Positions 7,387 through 14,390 of a stretch of 64,000 nucleotides of DNA are shown here, piece after piece; positions within the stretch are counted from its first letter, which is position 1, and every line of letters begins with the position of its first letter. The stretch lies in assembly GCF_002278925.1 (NCBI RefSeq), contig NZ_NCJH01000012.1, positions 1 through 64,000 of the forward strand. Direction: 5' to 3'. Source of the stretch: Polaromonas sp. 39-63-25. Lineage in GTDB: Bacteria; Pseudomonadota; Gammaproteobacteria; Burkholderiales; Burkholderiaceae_C. Both the position numbers and the translations under genes were made by a program. A model generated the notes under the pieces. That model was not told the DNA's origin and did not search any database. It saw only the letters and a list, made by a program, of their open reading frames with translations.

Positions 7387-7655
7387 AGGACACCTCCAAG
7401 CGCAGTTGCTGGGGGCAGATCCGGCAGCGTCTTGCATTCGGACGTGAAGGCGTAGATACGCGTGTGCGCTTTGTCGCCCTGGTCGCGGCTGGCCAGGAAG
7501 CCGCCAGCCTCCAAGGCATCAACGGCCTGCTGCACCTCGTGCGGCGCGAAGGTGGGCCGCCAGTGATGCGTGAGCATGGCGGCGGTCCACCAGCCGCCGT
7601 CGCGCACCAGCATCAGCCAGAGCGCGCGCGTGTCTTGCGTGATGGCGTTACCCAT
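7383..7655 (-). CDS. Small winged-helix-like protein
   Basis: A 90-residue protein (start MGNAITQD). The order WWTAAMLTHHW, EVQQAVDALEAGGFLASR and a following beta hairpin is typical of small winged-helix DNA-binding folds. The 85-codon extension upstream is Arg/Pro/Ser-rich shadow sequence of the neighbouring gene. Function unknown. Confidence 0.6.
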   Translation of the reverse strand: MGNAITQDTRALWLMLVRDGGWWTAAMLTHHWRPTFAPHEVQQAVDALEAGGFLASRDQGDKAHTRIYAFTSECKTLPDLPPATALGGVL

Positions 7656-8124
7656 AAATGGCCCTTCCAGGGATGAAGGGCATGCGGCGGCCGGCGTCCA
7701 GGCTTGGGCAGTTGGCGAAGTCCATCGCCCCCTCACGGCACGGCACTGGTGGCGGCGGCTGGTAGGTGCCGCCCCGCATGACGTAGACGCGGCGCGGCGG
7801 CGTGATGCAGCCGCCAGCGGCCAGGGCTTGCCTGGACGTTGGTTCCTGCTCGCCGGCCTGGTAGCCGGCCACGTAGTACATGACGCCTTCATGCACCTCG
7901 CGCGACACATGCCCGCCTTGCCGCAGGTTGGTCAGCCGGGCGCGCAGCCAGTGCGGATTCGGGACGAACCCGTTGGGGCCGTTGCTGCGGTGGTAGGACG
8001 GCTCCCTGAACAGCACATGCAGCTGGTCAAAGGTTTGACGGCCGTGCGCCTGCAGGTGCGCGACGATGGCCTTGCTCTGCGGATTGAGCCTGGCACCCTT
8101 GGGGGGCATTTTTTTGAATTGCAT
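7648..8124 (-). CDS. Hypothetical early prophage protein
   Basis: A 158-residue protein with an N-terminal helical region (residues 15-80, SKAIVAHLQAHGRQTFDQLH, reminiscent of a winged helix) and a proline-rich C-terminal tail (YQPPPPVP). It overlaps the next gene by eight bases. No named family recognised. Confidence 0.6.
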   Translation of the reverse strand: MQFKKMPPKGARLNPQSKAIVAHLQAHGRQTFDQLHVLFREPSYHRSNGPNGFVPNPHWLRARLTNLRQGGHVSREVHEGVMYYVAGYQAGEQEPTSRQALAAGGCITPPRRVYVMRGGTYQPPPPVPCREGAMDFANCPSLDAGRRMPFIPGRAIYG

Positions 8125-8127
8125 GGT

Positions 8128-8355
8128 TCAGGCTCCCCTGGTGCAAAGTTGGCGGGCTGCGTTCATGCCCTGCAGGAAGGCGCTGTCGAGCTGCGCGTCG
8201 AGCGTCCACAAGATGGCGACTACCTTGACTGCACCGAGCACCATCACGGCCACCACCATGAACAGCGCCAGCCAGCGCAGGAAGCGCAGCAGCTGCTTGC
8301 GCCTTGATGGCACGGTCGGAATCACGACGCCTGGATAAAAGGCATGCCGGTTCAT
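8128..8355 (-). CDS. Small single-pass membrane protein
   Basis: A 75-residue protein with a basic N-terminus (SRRKQLLRFLRW) and one or two hydrophobic helices (about residues 27-52). The ATG overlaps the stop of the 41-codon gene upstream as ATGA, which fixes the start; a much longer frame would run across two other genes. Function unknown. Confidence 0.6.
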   Translation of the reverse strand: MNRHAFYPGVVIPTVPSRRKQLLRFLRWLALFMVVAVMVLGAVKVVAILWTLDAQLDSAFLQGMNAARQLCTRGA

Positions 8356-8477
8356 GACTGGCCTCCCTGGAGCATCAGGAAGTCCTGGCGCGCGTCGAAC
8401 ACGGCCAGCTTGCGGTCGATGCCATAAAAGTTCTGCAGGCGCCTGGCGCGCCGCTTGATCCATCCGAATCGGGTCAT
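8352..8477 (-). CDS. 41-residue basic small protein
   Basis: A perfect AGGAGG six bases before the ATG opens a 41-codon frame (MTRFGWIKRRARRLQNFYGI...) that ends in an ATGA overlap with the next gene. The N-terminal half is strongly basic and amphipathic, the rest mixed. The ideal ribosome site makes a real gene likely despite its size. Confidence 0.6.
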   Translation of the reverse strand: MTRFGWIKRRARRLQNFYGIDRKLAVFDARQDFLMLQGGQS

Positions 8478-8830
8478 GGTTTACCTCCTTTGGGGTTGTT
8501 GGGGCAGGTCTGGCAGGCGCGCCAGAGCCGCACACGCGTCGGGTTGGCGCTGTGGAAGGGCTTTTTCCGCTCGTCCTGGCAAATGCGCGTGGTGATCTCG
8601 CCCAAGATCGGGCAGACCACCGTCTGGTTGAGCACCTGGCCACGGATCCGCTCTGCCAGCGCTTCGACGTTGCCGATGTAGCGCCCGGCCAGCGCGTTGC
8701 TGATCGTTCCCTCGCTCACGCCGATCAGTCGCGCTATCGCGGCCTGGGAGTGGGTCTCCTTGAGGCCCAGCAGCGCCTGCAGCGCGTCGGCCGGCAGCGG
8801 CCGGGCGACCGGCGTCTTATTCGAGGCCAT
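8474..8830 (-). CDS. HTH protein with four-cysteine tail
   Basis: A 118-residue protein. Residues about 18-50 form a helix-turn-helix (QAAIARLIGVSEGTISNALAG) and the C-terminal half has VVCPILGEI, CQDERKK and CQTCPNN, a four-cysteine set that could hold zinc or an iron-sulfur cluster. GGAGGT lies five bases before the chosen ATG. Mu B has an N-terminal HTH on its ATPase; here the ATPase lacks one and this protein, encoded two genes downstream, may supply a similar function. The last idea is speculation. Confidence 0.65.
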   Translation of the reverse strand: MASNKTPVARPLPADALQALLGLKETHSQAAIARLIGVSEGTISNALAGRYIGNVEALAERIRGQVLNQTVVCPILGEITTRICQDERKKPFHSANPTRVRLWRACQTCPNNPKGGKP

Positions 8831-9452
8831 CGGCGACCTCCTGCACGGGTTGCGTCCAGGTGAACTTGCCCAGGTTGCGGTCAAACACCGACTTCACGCG
8901 CGTGATGGCCGGCGCGTGGTGCCCGGTCACCTTGGTCAGCCGGTACCGGCCGGCCTTCAGCCTTGTGGGCTCCTGCAGCGTGGTGAGGTAGCCGGCCTTG
9001 GCGAGGGCGTTCACATATTTCTGCGCGGTAATCTCGGCGATGATCAAGGTGGGGTGGCTCGCAGCACGGGCAATGTCCCTGAAGTCGAAAGACTTGAGAA
9101 CCTGCATGCAGCGCCACATGGCCAGTACGCCCAAGCCTTGCCGCGCCTCCTTGCCGTACAGGCCCACACGCGGCGCTTCAAAGGCTGTTTTAACCAGCTT
9201 GTAGACTGGTGCCTCGAAGCGGCTGCCTGCCGGTTTCTCCGGCTTGATGCGCTCGACCACCTCCAGGTAGCCAGCGTCTTTCAGATCGCGCAGGTACTGG
9301 CTCACGGTGTCGTAGGCCACGGTCGGCTTGCAGCCGTCCTCAACCATCATGGCCGTGAACTGCTTGCGCGGCCCGAAGGTGCGCACGGACTGCCAGATCC
9401 GCTCGCGCGGCGTCAGCATGCCGGTCATCACGATGGAAGGCTTTCCCGCCAT
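8817..9452 (-). CDS. Winged-helix early DNA-binding protein
   Basis: A 211-residue protein directly after the MuB-like gene (TAATG overlap). The N-terminal part (TPRERIWQSVRTF, VAYDTVSQYLRDLKDAGYLE) and the C-terminal part (AEITAQKYVNALAKAGYLTT) each look like a winged helix, giving a tandem arrangement. Similar proteins occur next to transposition genes in BcepMu-type phages; exact role unknown. Confidence 0.65.
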   Translation of the reverse strand: MAGKPSIVMTGMLTPRERIWQSVRTFGPRKQFTAMMVEDGCKPTVAYDTVSQYLRDLKDAGYLEVVERIKPEKPAGSRFEAPVYKLVKTAFEAPRVGLYGKEARQGLGVLAMWRCMQVLKSFDFRDIARAASHPTLIIAEITAQKYVNALAKAGYLTTLQEPTRLKAGRYRLTKVTGHHAPAITRVKSVFDRNLGKFTWTQPVQEVADGLE

Positions 9453-10201
9453 TACAGGCCCGCCCTTCCAGGTGCAAGGCCCGTGTACAGCTCGACATCG
9501 CAGTCGGCCAAGGCATCCTTGGTGCCCTTGCGGTCGCACCAGCGCTTGATGTTGTGAATGTTGGTGACCACGCGGCGGGTGATGCCGTGGGTCTCGGCCA
9601 GCACGCGCTTTTTGAGTTCGGGGGCAATCCGGATATCGGGCGCGTACTGTTTGACCAGGAGATCGAAGTCGCCGCTGGTGCAAGCCGTGGCCGGTTGCCA
9701 GATCAGCACACGGTTGTCGAACCGCTCGTGGCTTTTGAGCTTGTTGGGCAGTCGCTCTTCGCCGATCAGCAGGATGGGTGCGTCCGATGCGTCGTGGATG
9801 TCGCGGATCAGCTCCACCGTTTTCGATTCCACGATGTGGTCCACCTCGTCCACGATCAGCGGCCGGCCGCTGAGCGAAAGCGCCTCGACAATCGCATCCA
9901 CGATTTCCGGGATGCTGCCCTTGGCCACAATGCCAATGGCCTTGCAGATCTGGATGGCCAGGCTCTTCTTGGTTTCAAAGCTGCGGCAGCTGACATAGAT
10001 GCCGTTGAAGCCGGCCGGGTGACTGGCGTAGGCTGCGCCGACGCTCTTACCCAGGCCGCTGCGGCCGTAGAAGGCGGCAATGCCGGGCAAGCCAGGAGCG
10101 CGCGTTGTCAGCGACTCCATGAGGGTATGCACCAGGCCGATGTTGGAGGTTGGCGCAATTACGCCGCCGCCAGTGGCTGTTGAAATTTTCCTGTTTGTCA
10201 T
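9452..10201 (-). CDS. MuB-like AAA+ transposition ATPase
   Basis: A 249-residue AAA+ ATPase. Walker A is GRSGLGKS (residues 46-53), Walker B PLIVDEVD (114-121), with a sensor-like ILLIGEERLP near 143-152. By homology to Mu B and TnsC it binds target DNA as an ATP filament, activates the transposase and gives target immunity. It is shorter than Mu B (about 310 residues) because the N-terminal HTH domain is missing. GAGAAGG precedes the ATG. It follows the transposase gene after an 84-bp gap with a stem-loop. Confidence 0.9.
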   Translation of the reverse strand: MTNRKISTATGGGVIAPTSNIGLVHTLMESLTTRAPGLPGIAAFYGRSGLGKSVGAAYASHPAGFNGIYVSCRSFETKKSLAIQICKAIGIVAKGSIPEIVDAIVEALSLSGRPLIVDEVDHIVESKTVELIRDIHDASDAPILLIGEERLPNKLKSHERFDNRVLIWQPATACTSGDFDLLVKQYAPDIRIAPELKKRVLAETHGITRRVVTNIHNIKRWCDRKGTKDALADCDVELYTGLAPGRAGL

Positions 10202-10235
10202 ATACTTTCCTTCTCGTTAGTTCTTCTGAACACCG

Positions 10236-10272
10236 CCCGGTCAGGCCGCACGCCTGCCGGGTTTCTTTTTTT
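10236..10272 (+). terminator. Stem-loop with T-run between transposase and ATPase genes
   Basis: Arms CCCGGTCAGGC (10236-10246) and GCCTGCCGGG (10252-10261) with one bulge, followed on the plus strand by TTTCTTTTTTT. It would stop rightward (antisense) transcription; on the leftward mRNA it is a hairpin preceded by an A-tract, without U-run, and could modulate expression of the ATPase. Confidence 0.5.
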
Positions 10273-10285
10273 GGATTGCCCGCTG

Positions 10286-12415
10286 TCAGCCGGCCAGCAC
10301 CTGGTCAGCGGTCAATCCAAAAGTCTCGAAGTAGCGCTGCATGGATGCCCACTCGGCACCCTGCGCGTACCCCTCAAACCAATTTCCTTCGTCGGCCGTC
10401 AGCGCCTGGCTGAGCTGGACGCGTTCCTGCAACTTGAGCCAGCGGGCGTAGCGAATCTGGGGCGTCTCGGGCATGGCGCGCACTTCGGCCGGCTTGGCCA
10501 GGAAAGCCGCAAGGCCGGCCTGTGCTGCTTCCACGCGGGCTTGGTCTACCAGGGGAGCGTCGGCCGCCACGATGGAGGCGATGGTTGCGCTGGTGTGTTC
10601 GGCAGATGGGCGCTGGATTGAGACCACGTTGCTTGCGTTGGCCACCGCGTCCTCGGTCCGTGCCCGGTTGATGCTGGCGACGGCGGCACGCGTGTCGAAG
10701 GCCTTTTTTGCTTCGCGCAAGCCGCGTTTTTGTTCACGGATGACTTTGGCCTGATGAGCGCGTCGCTCGGCAGCCACTTCGGCGCTATTGAGGCCGAGCT
10801 TTTCGTAGTCCAGGGCTTCGCAGATAAACTGCCCGTCCAGGTCGAACACCCAGCAGCGGCCAAGGTTGGTGTCGTCCACCTTGACCTGCACTGACGTGCC
10901 CTCCATGCCGCCCAGCGATGCGTGGTTATAGAAACCACCGATATCGATGCCTTTTTTGCCAATAACCCGCGTACCGCTGTATGCCGCCGGTGCAAGCAGC
11001 ACGTCCAATGCGCGCTCGTTGATAGTTTTGAGCTGGTGGCCGGCGGCCATCTGCAGCGGCGTGCGGTCCTGCAGGTAGCTGCGCGGCTTGGCGTCCATGC
11101 GGTCGCAGAAGGTATTGAGCTGCTCCTGCACCTGCTCGGGCGTCAGACGCATTTCCACCGTGAAGCTTTTGTCTTTCAGAATGCGCTCAGCAAAGCCCTT
11201 GCGTGCCTCGATGCCTTTTCGGTCGGCCACGCTATGGCCGATGTATCCGTCAAGCAGCTCAAACAACTGGTGCATCAATGAGCCGATGGCACGCTCGATG
11301 TGCGGTTTTTGGTGTGGGCTGAATGGCTCGCACAGCGGATGTGCAATGGCTAGGCCCAGCAGAGCCAGTTCCAGCACCTGCGCGACGTAGTCGGCCCCGT
11401 TGTCTGTCTTGATGGATTCCGGCACGCCCCAGCGCTGAATGGCAAGGCGGATCAGGCTCATGATCGCGTTGGCCCGGCTGGTGCGAGTCACTATGAACAA
11501 GCGACGGCGCGTGAAAACGTCAATCACGCCGACGATGTGATGGCGGCGGCCGTCAGCCAGCATGATGTCTCCGACCGTGCTGTCCATTTCCCACTTCTGG
11601 TTGGGACGTGTAATGCCCTGGCTGTAGCTGCCGGCCGCAGACATGTATTTGTTGCGCCACGCGTCCGGGTTGATTGCCGCCTCGTAGACCTGCTTGTTCT
11701 GTTCTTTCCAATAGGCGAGCGCGCGACGGAAAGCCCGGTCACTCGGTAGGTCTTTAAAACTGCTCTGCAAGGCTTCATAGATAGCCTGGGCTGACAGATG
11801 TGGTTGCTGCACCAGCATGGCCAGGACTGCTGTGCCGACTTCGCCGGCCAATGCTGCATACATACCCTTGCGGACATGCTCACGCGGTGTGATGGCGACA
11901 AGGCCTCGCTCCTGGACGCCGACGTGCCAGGCGCGCAGCGTGCTGAAACTCAGGGTCGGAAACTGGGCGCACAGAGTGGGCTCGACGTCAATCTTGCCGG
12001 CTGCCCATTGGGTGCAAAAGGCTTGCAGAGCCGGCGTCGCCTTGCCGCCGAACCCCTGCCAGAAGCGCTGAAAGAGCACCAGGACGCGGGCGATGGCGTC
12101 CTGCCTGTCTTTGCGCCATCCGGTCACCAGTGCGCCCTGCCGTGTGCCGTTGACACGGTTCTCGCCCACCGATTGCACGGACTTCGTGATCGCGTCGTTG
12201 GCTGCGCCCTGGCTTTGCTGGCCAGCGAAGCGTGCCGCCCATTCCATGCGGGCTGCTGGTGGCAGGGCTTCCACCGAATACTCAAAGCCGCCACCGCGTC
12301 CCGCCCTTGGCCGGGCGGGGAGCTGCATGCGTGTGGCTGTCTCGCGGGCGCGGCGTTCGCTTGACGGGAAACCGGGGAGTTGGGCGAGTTCGGCGGCGGT
12401 AGCAAATGCTCTCAT
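10286..12415 (-). CDS. Phage transposase (MuA-type, DDE)
   Basis: A 709-residue transposase/integrase that carries out replicative transposition of the phage. N-terminal winged-helix region (residues 1-60, FATAAELAQLPGFPSSERRA), a middle DNA-binding part, and an RNase-H-fold core with Asp278 (KWEMDST), Asp338 (IKTDNGADY) and Glu374 (HIERAIG). The last two are 35 residues apart, the D,D35E spacing of Tn552/retroviral enzymes, whereas Mu A has 55. The C-terminal region (about 560-650) is charged and helical and may bind the ATPase. ATG 12415 overlaps the preceding stop (ATGA), so the 23-codon longer form is rejected. Confidence 0.95.
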   Translation of the reverse strand: MRAFATAAELAQLPGFPSSERRARETATRMQLPARPRAGRGGGFEYSVEALPPAARMEWAARFAGQQSQGAANDAITKSVQSVGENRVNGTRQGALVTGWRKDRQDAIARVLVLFQRFWQGFGGKATPALQAFCTQWAAGKIDVEPTLCAQFPTLSFSTLRAWHVGVQERGLVAITPREHVRKGMYAALAGEVGTAVLAMLVQQPHLSAQAIYEALQSSFKDLPSDRAFRRALAYWKEQNKQVYEAAINPDAWRNKYMSAAGSYSQGITRPNQKWEMDSTVGDIMLADGRRHHIVGVIDVFTRRRLFIVTRTSRANAIMSLIRLAIQRWGVPESIKTDNGADYVAQVLELALLGLAIAHPLCEPFSPHQKPHIERAIGSLMHQLFELLDGYIGHSVADRKGIEARKGFAERILKDKSFTVEMRLTPEQVQEQLNTFCDRMDAKPRSYLQDRTPLQMAAGHQLKTINERALDVLLAPAAYSGTRVIGKKGIDIGGFYNHASLGGMEGTSVQVKVDDTNLGRCWVFDLDGQFICEALDYEKLGLNSAEVAAERRAHQAKVIREQKRGLREAKKAFDTRAAVASINRARTEDAVANASNVVSIQRPSAEHTSATIASIVAADAPLVDQARVEAAQAGLAAFLAKPAEVRAMPETPQIRYARWLKLQERVQLSQALTADEGNWFEGYAQGAEWASMQRYFETFGLTADQVLAG

Positions 12416-12666
12416 GCGCGGGCCTCTTGGGCTGTAGCTGCGTCGGTTGCCAAAGACGCCATCTGCACCTGAGTAGGCCGCCAATGCTTGCCACCGGTTG
12501 GCAAACGCGCAGCCATGTCGGCCAGCGCATTGAGCTGCTGCGCCATGACGCGCAGTGCGCCTGGGCGAATTTCAAGCCCGTTGAACGGTTGGCCGTCAAG
12601 CACTACCAGCGCATGGCCGTGGCGGCAACGGCTCAGCGTGGCCTGGATGGGGGTGGGTGCGGTCAT
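12412..12666 (-). CDS. Hypothetical early prophage protein
   Basis: An 84-residue protein placed between the HTH gene and the transposase. It begins with a short beta-prone region (RCRHGHALVVLDGQPFNG) and then a helix (ALRVMAQQLNALADMAARL). Coupled to the transposase gene by an ATGA overlap. No family recognised. Confidence 0.65.
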   Translation of the reverse strand: MTAPTPIQATLSRCRHGHALVVLDGQPFNGLEIRPGALRVMAQQLNALADMAARLPTGGKHWRPTQVQMASLATDAATAQEARA

Positions 12667-12667
12667 G

Positions 12668-13024
12668 CTAGCGCCCTCGCCTTTTAGCTGTCAAAGCCAG
12701 CGCCTGGAGTGGTACTTTCAGCGTTATGTCGAGCGCCTTGGTGTTTGCACTGCTGCGCACAGGAAGACCCATCAGTGCGCGCAGCGCACCGCTTCCGCCT
12801 CCGATACAACCGTATTTGCCACGCGGAGTTAGCGCGTCCTGCACAAGCGTGTGAGGAATTCCAAACTCCCGCTGCCACGCACTTACGCTGCCGAATTTCT
12901 TTTTGATTGCCGCAACCAGCTCTTGCCTGCCAAGCTTGTTGTGCGTATTGAACGACGCGTAATCTGATGGCACAGATGCCAGCGAAATTTGACCATTCAG
13001 ATGAAGCTTGTAGTGCGGCTTCAC
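12668..13024 (-). CDS. HTH protein, second gene of early operon
   Basis: A 118-residue protein starting with GTG at 13024, which overlaps the Ner-like stop codon (GTGA). Residues about 30-62 (RQELVAAIKKKFGSVSAWQR then IPHTLVQDAL) look like a Ner/XRE-type HTH. It may share DNA-binding control with the first gene or help the transposase; evidence is limited to the fold prediction and position. Confidence 0.65.
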   Translation of the reverse strand: MKPHYKLHLNGQISLASVPSDYASFNTHNKLGRQELVAAIKKKFGSVSAWQREFGIPHTLVQDALTPRGKYGCIGGGSGALRALMGLPVRSSANTKALDITLKVPLQALALTAKRRGR

Positions 13025-13338
13025 TTGCGCGCTCCCGCGCGGCGGTCGCCAGACCTGCATTCAACACCGTCCCAGGTGGACGCAAGCTTTCGGCGGTCCT
13101 CGGTTCTCGCGACCAGTTTGGGCTTCGTTCGCCGCATCAACGTGGGCTTCGCATCAGGCCAGATGGAGGCCTTCGGGATGCCCAGCACCTGGCTAATGCG
13201 CGTGGCAACCCTGTCCGAAACACCACGGCCATGAATGACCTGCGACACGGTTGTACGGGAAATGCCCAACTCGTCTGCAACGGCCGAGGGCGTGGTGCCT
13301 TTCATGCGAATGGCTGCTTTGATTTCCTCTGGGTGCAT
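13021..13338 (-). CDS. ner: Ner-like HTH regulator
   Basis: A 105-residue protein whose first 60 residues match the Ner/Nlp DNA-binding domain: MHPEEIKAAIRMKGTTPSAV, then GISRTTVSQVIHGRGVSDRV. In Mu, Ner is the first early gene and represses both the repressor and the early promoter to allow lytic growth. Here it is also the first leftward gene, divergent from the repressor. AAGGATAA lies about 11 bases before the ATG. The basic C-terminal 40 residues are specific to this homologue. Confidence 0.85.
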   Translation of the reverse strand: MHPEEIKAAIRMKGTTPSAVADELGISRTTVSQVIHGRGVSDRVATRISQVLGIPKASIWPDAKPTLMRRTKPKLVARTEDRRKLASTWDGVECRSGDRRAGARK

Positions 13339-13361
13339 GGCTGGGTTATCCTTCGTCTAAC

Positions 13362-13372
13362 AAGTTGGACGC
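13362..13372 (+). promoter_or_regulatory. Internal transposase-site-like motif (IAS candidate)
   Basis: AAGTTGGACGC differs by one position from the AACTYGGACG motif repeated at both prophage ends. In Mu, the transposase also binds the operator/internal activation sequence between repressor and ner; the location here is equivalent. Flanking it is a CTAACA...TGTTAG inverted pair (13357-13362 and 13389-13394). Confidence 0.5.
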
Positions 13373-13399
13373 TCTGATTAATTGCGTCTGTTAGATCGA

Positions 13400-13428
13400 A
13401 TTATGGGCAATTAATTACCCATTTGCAA
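13400..13428 (-). promoter_or_regulatory. Early promoter with operator in its spacer
   Basis: On the minus strand TTGCAA (13428-13423) and CATAAT (13405-13400) are separated by 17 bases, a good sigma-70 arrangement for the leftward early operon. The spacer is filled by a near-perfect palindrome (ATGGGTAATTAATTGCCCAT, 13403-13422, one central mismatch pair), a likely repressor or Ner operator. The -35 hexamer is only 10 bases from the repressor ATG, so binding would also affect repressor expression. Confidence 0.6.
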
Positions 13429-13437
13429 GGTAAATTT

Positions 13438-13809
13438 ATGTCTCATGACGAAATATTTTTTGAGGCGGGACAACGTATTGCGGAATTGCGCGGCGATTTG
13501 ACGCAAGCCGCCTTTGCTGAGCGACTTGGTGTTGACCGAAAAACGGTTGTGGGCTGGGAGGCTGGAAAGCGTCTCCCAGACGGTTCATCGTTGCTGGCGC
13601 TGGCACGCCAGTTCGGCGCTGATGTGAACTACATCCTCACTGGACGTGCGGAAGTGGCGGCTGGAGCGCTGCAGCCTAGAGAAAGGGCACTCCTAGATAA
13701 CTACAAGCATTCCGGTAAGGAGGGGCAGCGCGCCATTGAGCGCGTCGCGATGCTGGAAGCGAAACAGCCAGAGATAAGTGTTAAAAAAGCGGAAAGGAAG
13801 GCAGCATGA
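13438..13809 (+). CDS. XRE-family prophage repressor
   Basis: A 123-residue protein with an N-terminal HTH (LTQAAFAERLGVDRKTVVGW, residues about 22-41) and a C-terminal helical segment (RERALLDNYKHSGKEGQRAI) that is common in repressors of BcepMu-type phages. It is divergent from ner and should maintain lysogeny by binding the palindrome at 13403-13422. ATG 13438 with an upstream AAGG was chosen over a TTG five codons earlier. Unlike Mu c it lacks a recognisable ClpX-degradation tail. Confidence 0.85.
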   Translation: MSHDEIFFEAGQRIAELRGDLTQAAFAERLGVDRKTVVGWEAGKRLPDGSSLLALARQFGADVNYILTGRAEVAAGALQPRERALLDNYKHSGKEGQRAIERVAMLEAKQPEISVKKAERKAA

Positions 13810-13867
13810 AAAACAATGAGCTACACAGGCGCACACGCAGGCAAGATGCAGCCAGGAAAGGGAAGTC

Positions 13868-14332
13868 ATGAGCGCTACTGCATATTGGGTCTTGGCCACT
13901 TACGCGGCTATCGTTGCTTGGTGCGTCTGGTCCGGCGTGCGATCACGTTGGGCATCGCGCCAAGTCCGCGTGCTTGCTTGGACGCTGCTGCCGGCTGGTG
14001 TGGTTGCTGTTTTTTCTATTGGTCTATGGTTGCAATCGCCGGTGTCCGAAGAACAGACCAGCGCGACGGCGCAAAAACAGAGGATGGTCAACATGGCGGC
14101 GCAACTTAAGGCCGCAGACCGCAAGGGCGACGCGGGCGCGGCCGCAGCGCTGCTTGACAGTTCCACAGCTGTGTTTCGCGCACTCAATCCGACAGGTGCG
14201 CCTCAAGCAGACAAAAAGGATTGCTTACTTGCTATCGGTCATCTTTCTGATGGAATCACTGACGTCATGCGTGGCGGCTCCTGGATGTCGCAGTCACGTT
14301 TCGAGGCGGCTTTGGCAGACTGCAAGCATTAG
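13868..14332 (+). CDS. Hypothetical membrane protein after repressor
   Basis: A 154-residue protein with two N-terminal transmembrane helices (about residues 5-22 and 36-56) and a soluble C-terminal part (KAADRKGDAGAAAALLDSST). It lies between the repressor and the late promoter region and so could be expressed in the lysogen; superinfection exclusion is one possibility, without direct evidence. GGAAAGGGAAG precedes the ATG. Confidence 0.65.
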   Translation: MSATAYWVLATYAAIVAWCVWSGVRSRWASRQVRVLAWTLLPAGVVAVFSIGLWLQSPVSEEQTSATAQKQRMVNMAAQLKAADRKGDAGAAAALLDSSTAVFRALNPTGAPQADKKDCLLAIGHLSDGITDVMRGGSWMSQSRFEAALADCKH

Positions 14333-14335
14333 TCT

Positions 14336-14390
14336 AGAGTGACCGTCGTCACTCTGACAAATCAAGCCCCGGCCCGGCATTCTGCCGGGC
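14336..14390 (+). promoter_or_regulatory. Candidate late promoter/activator site before endolysin
   Basis: A perfect inverted repeat AGAGTGAC-CGTC-GTCACTCT (14336-14355) lies 45.5 bases (centre) before the endolysin ATG. A hairpin GCCCGGCA-TTC-TGCCGGGC (14372-14390) abuts the ATG and no Shine-Dalgarno is present. The same palindrome core with the same distance occurs before the protease gene. By analogy to Mu Plys this is probably the Mor-like activator site; the transcript may be leaderless or nearly so. Confidence 0.6.
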
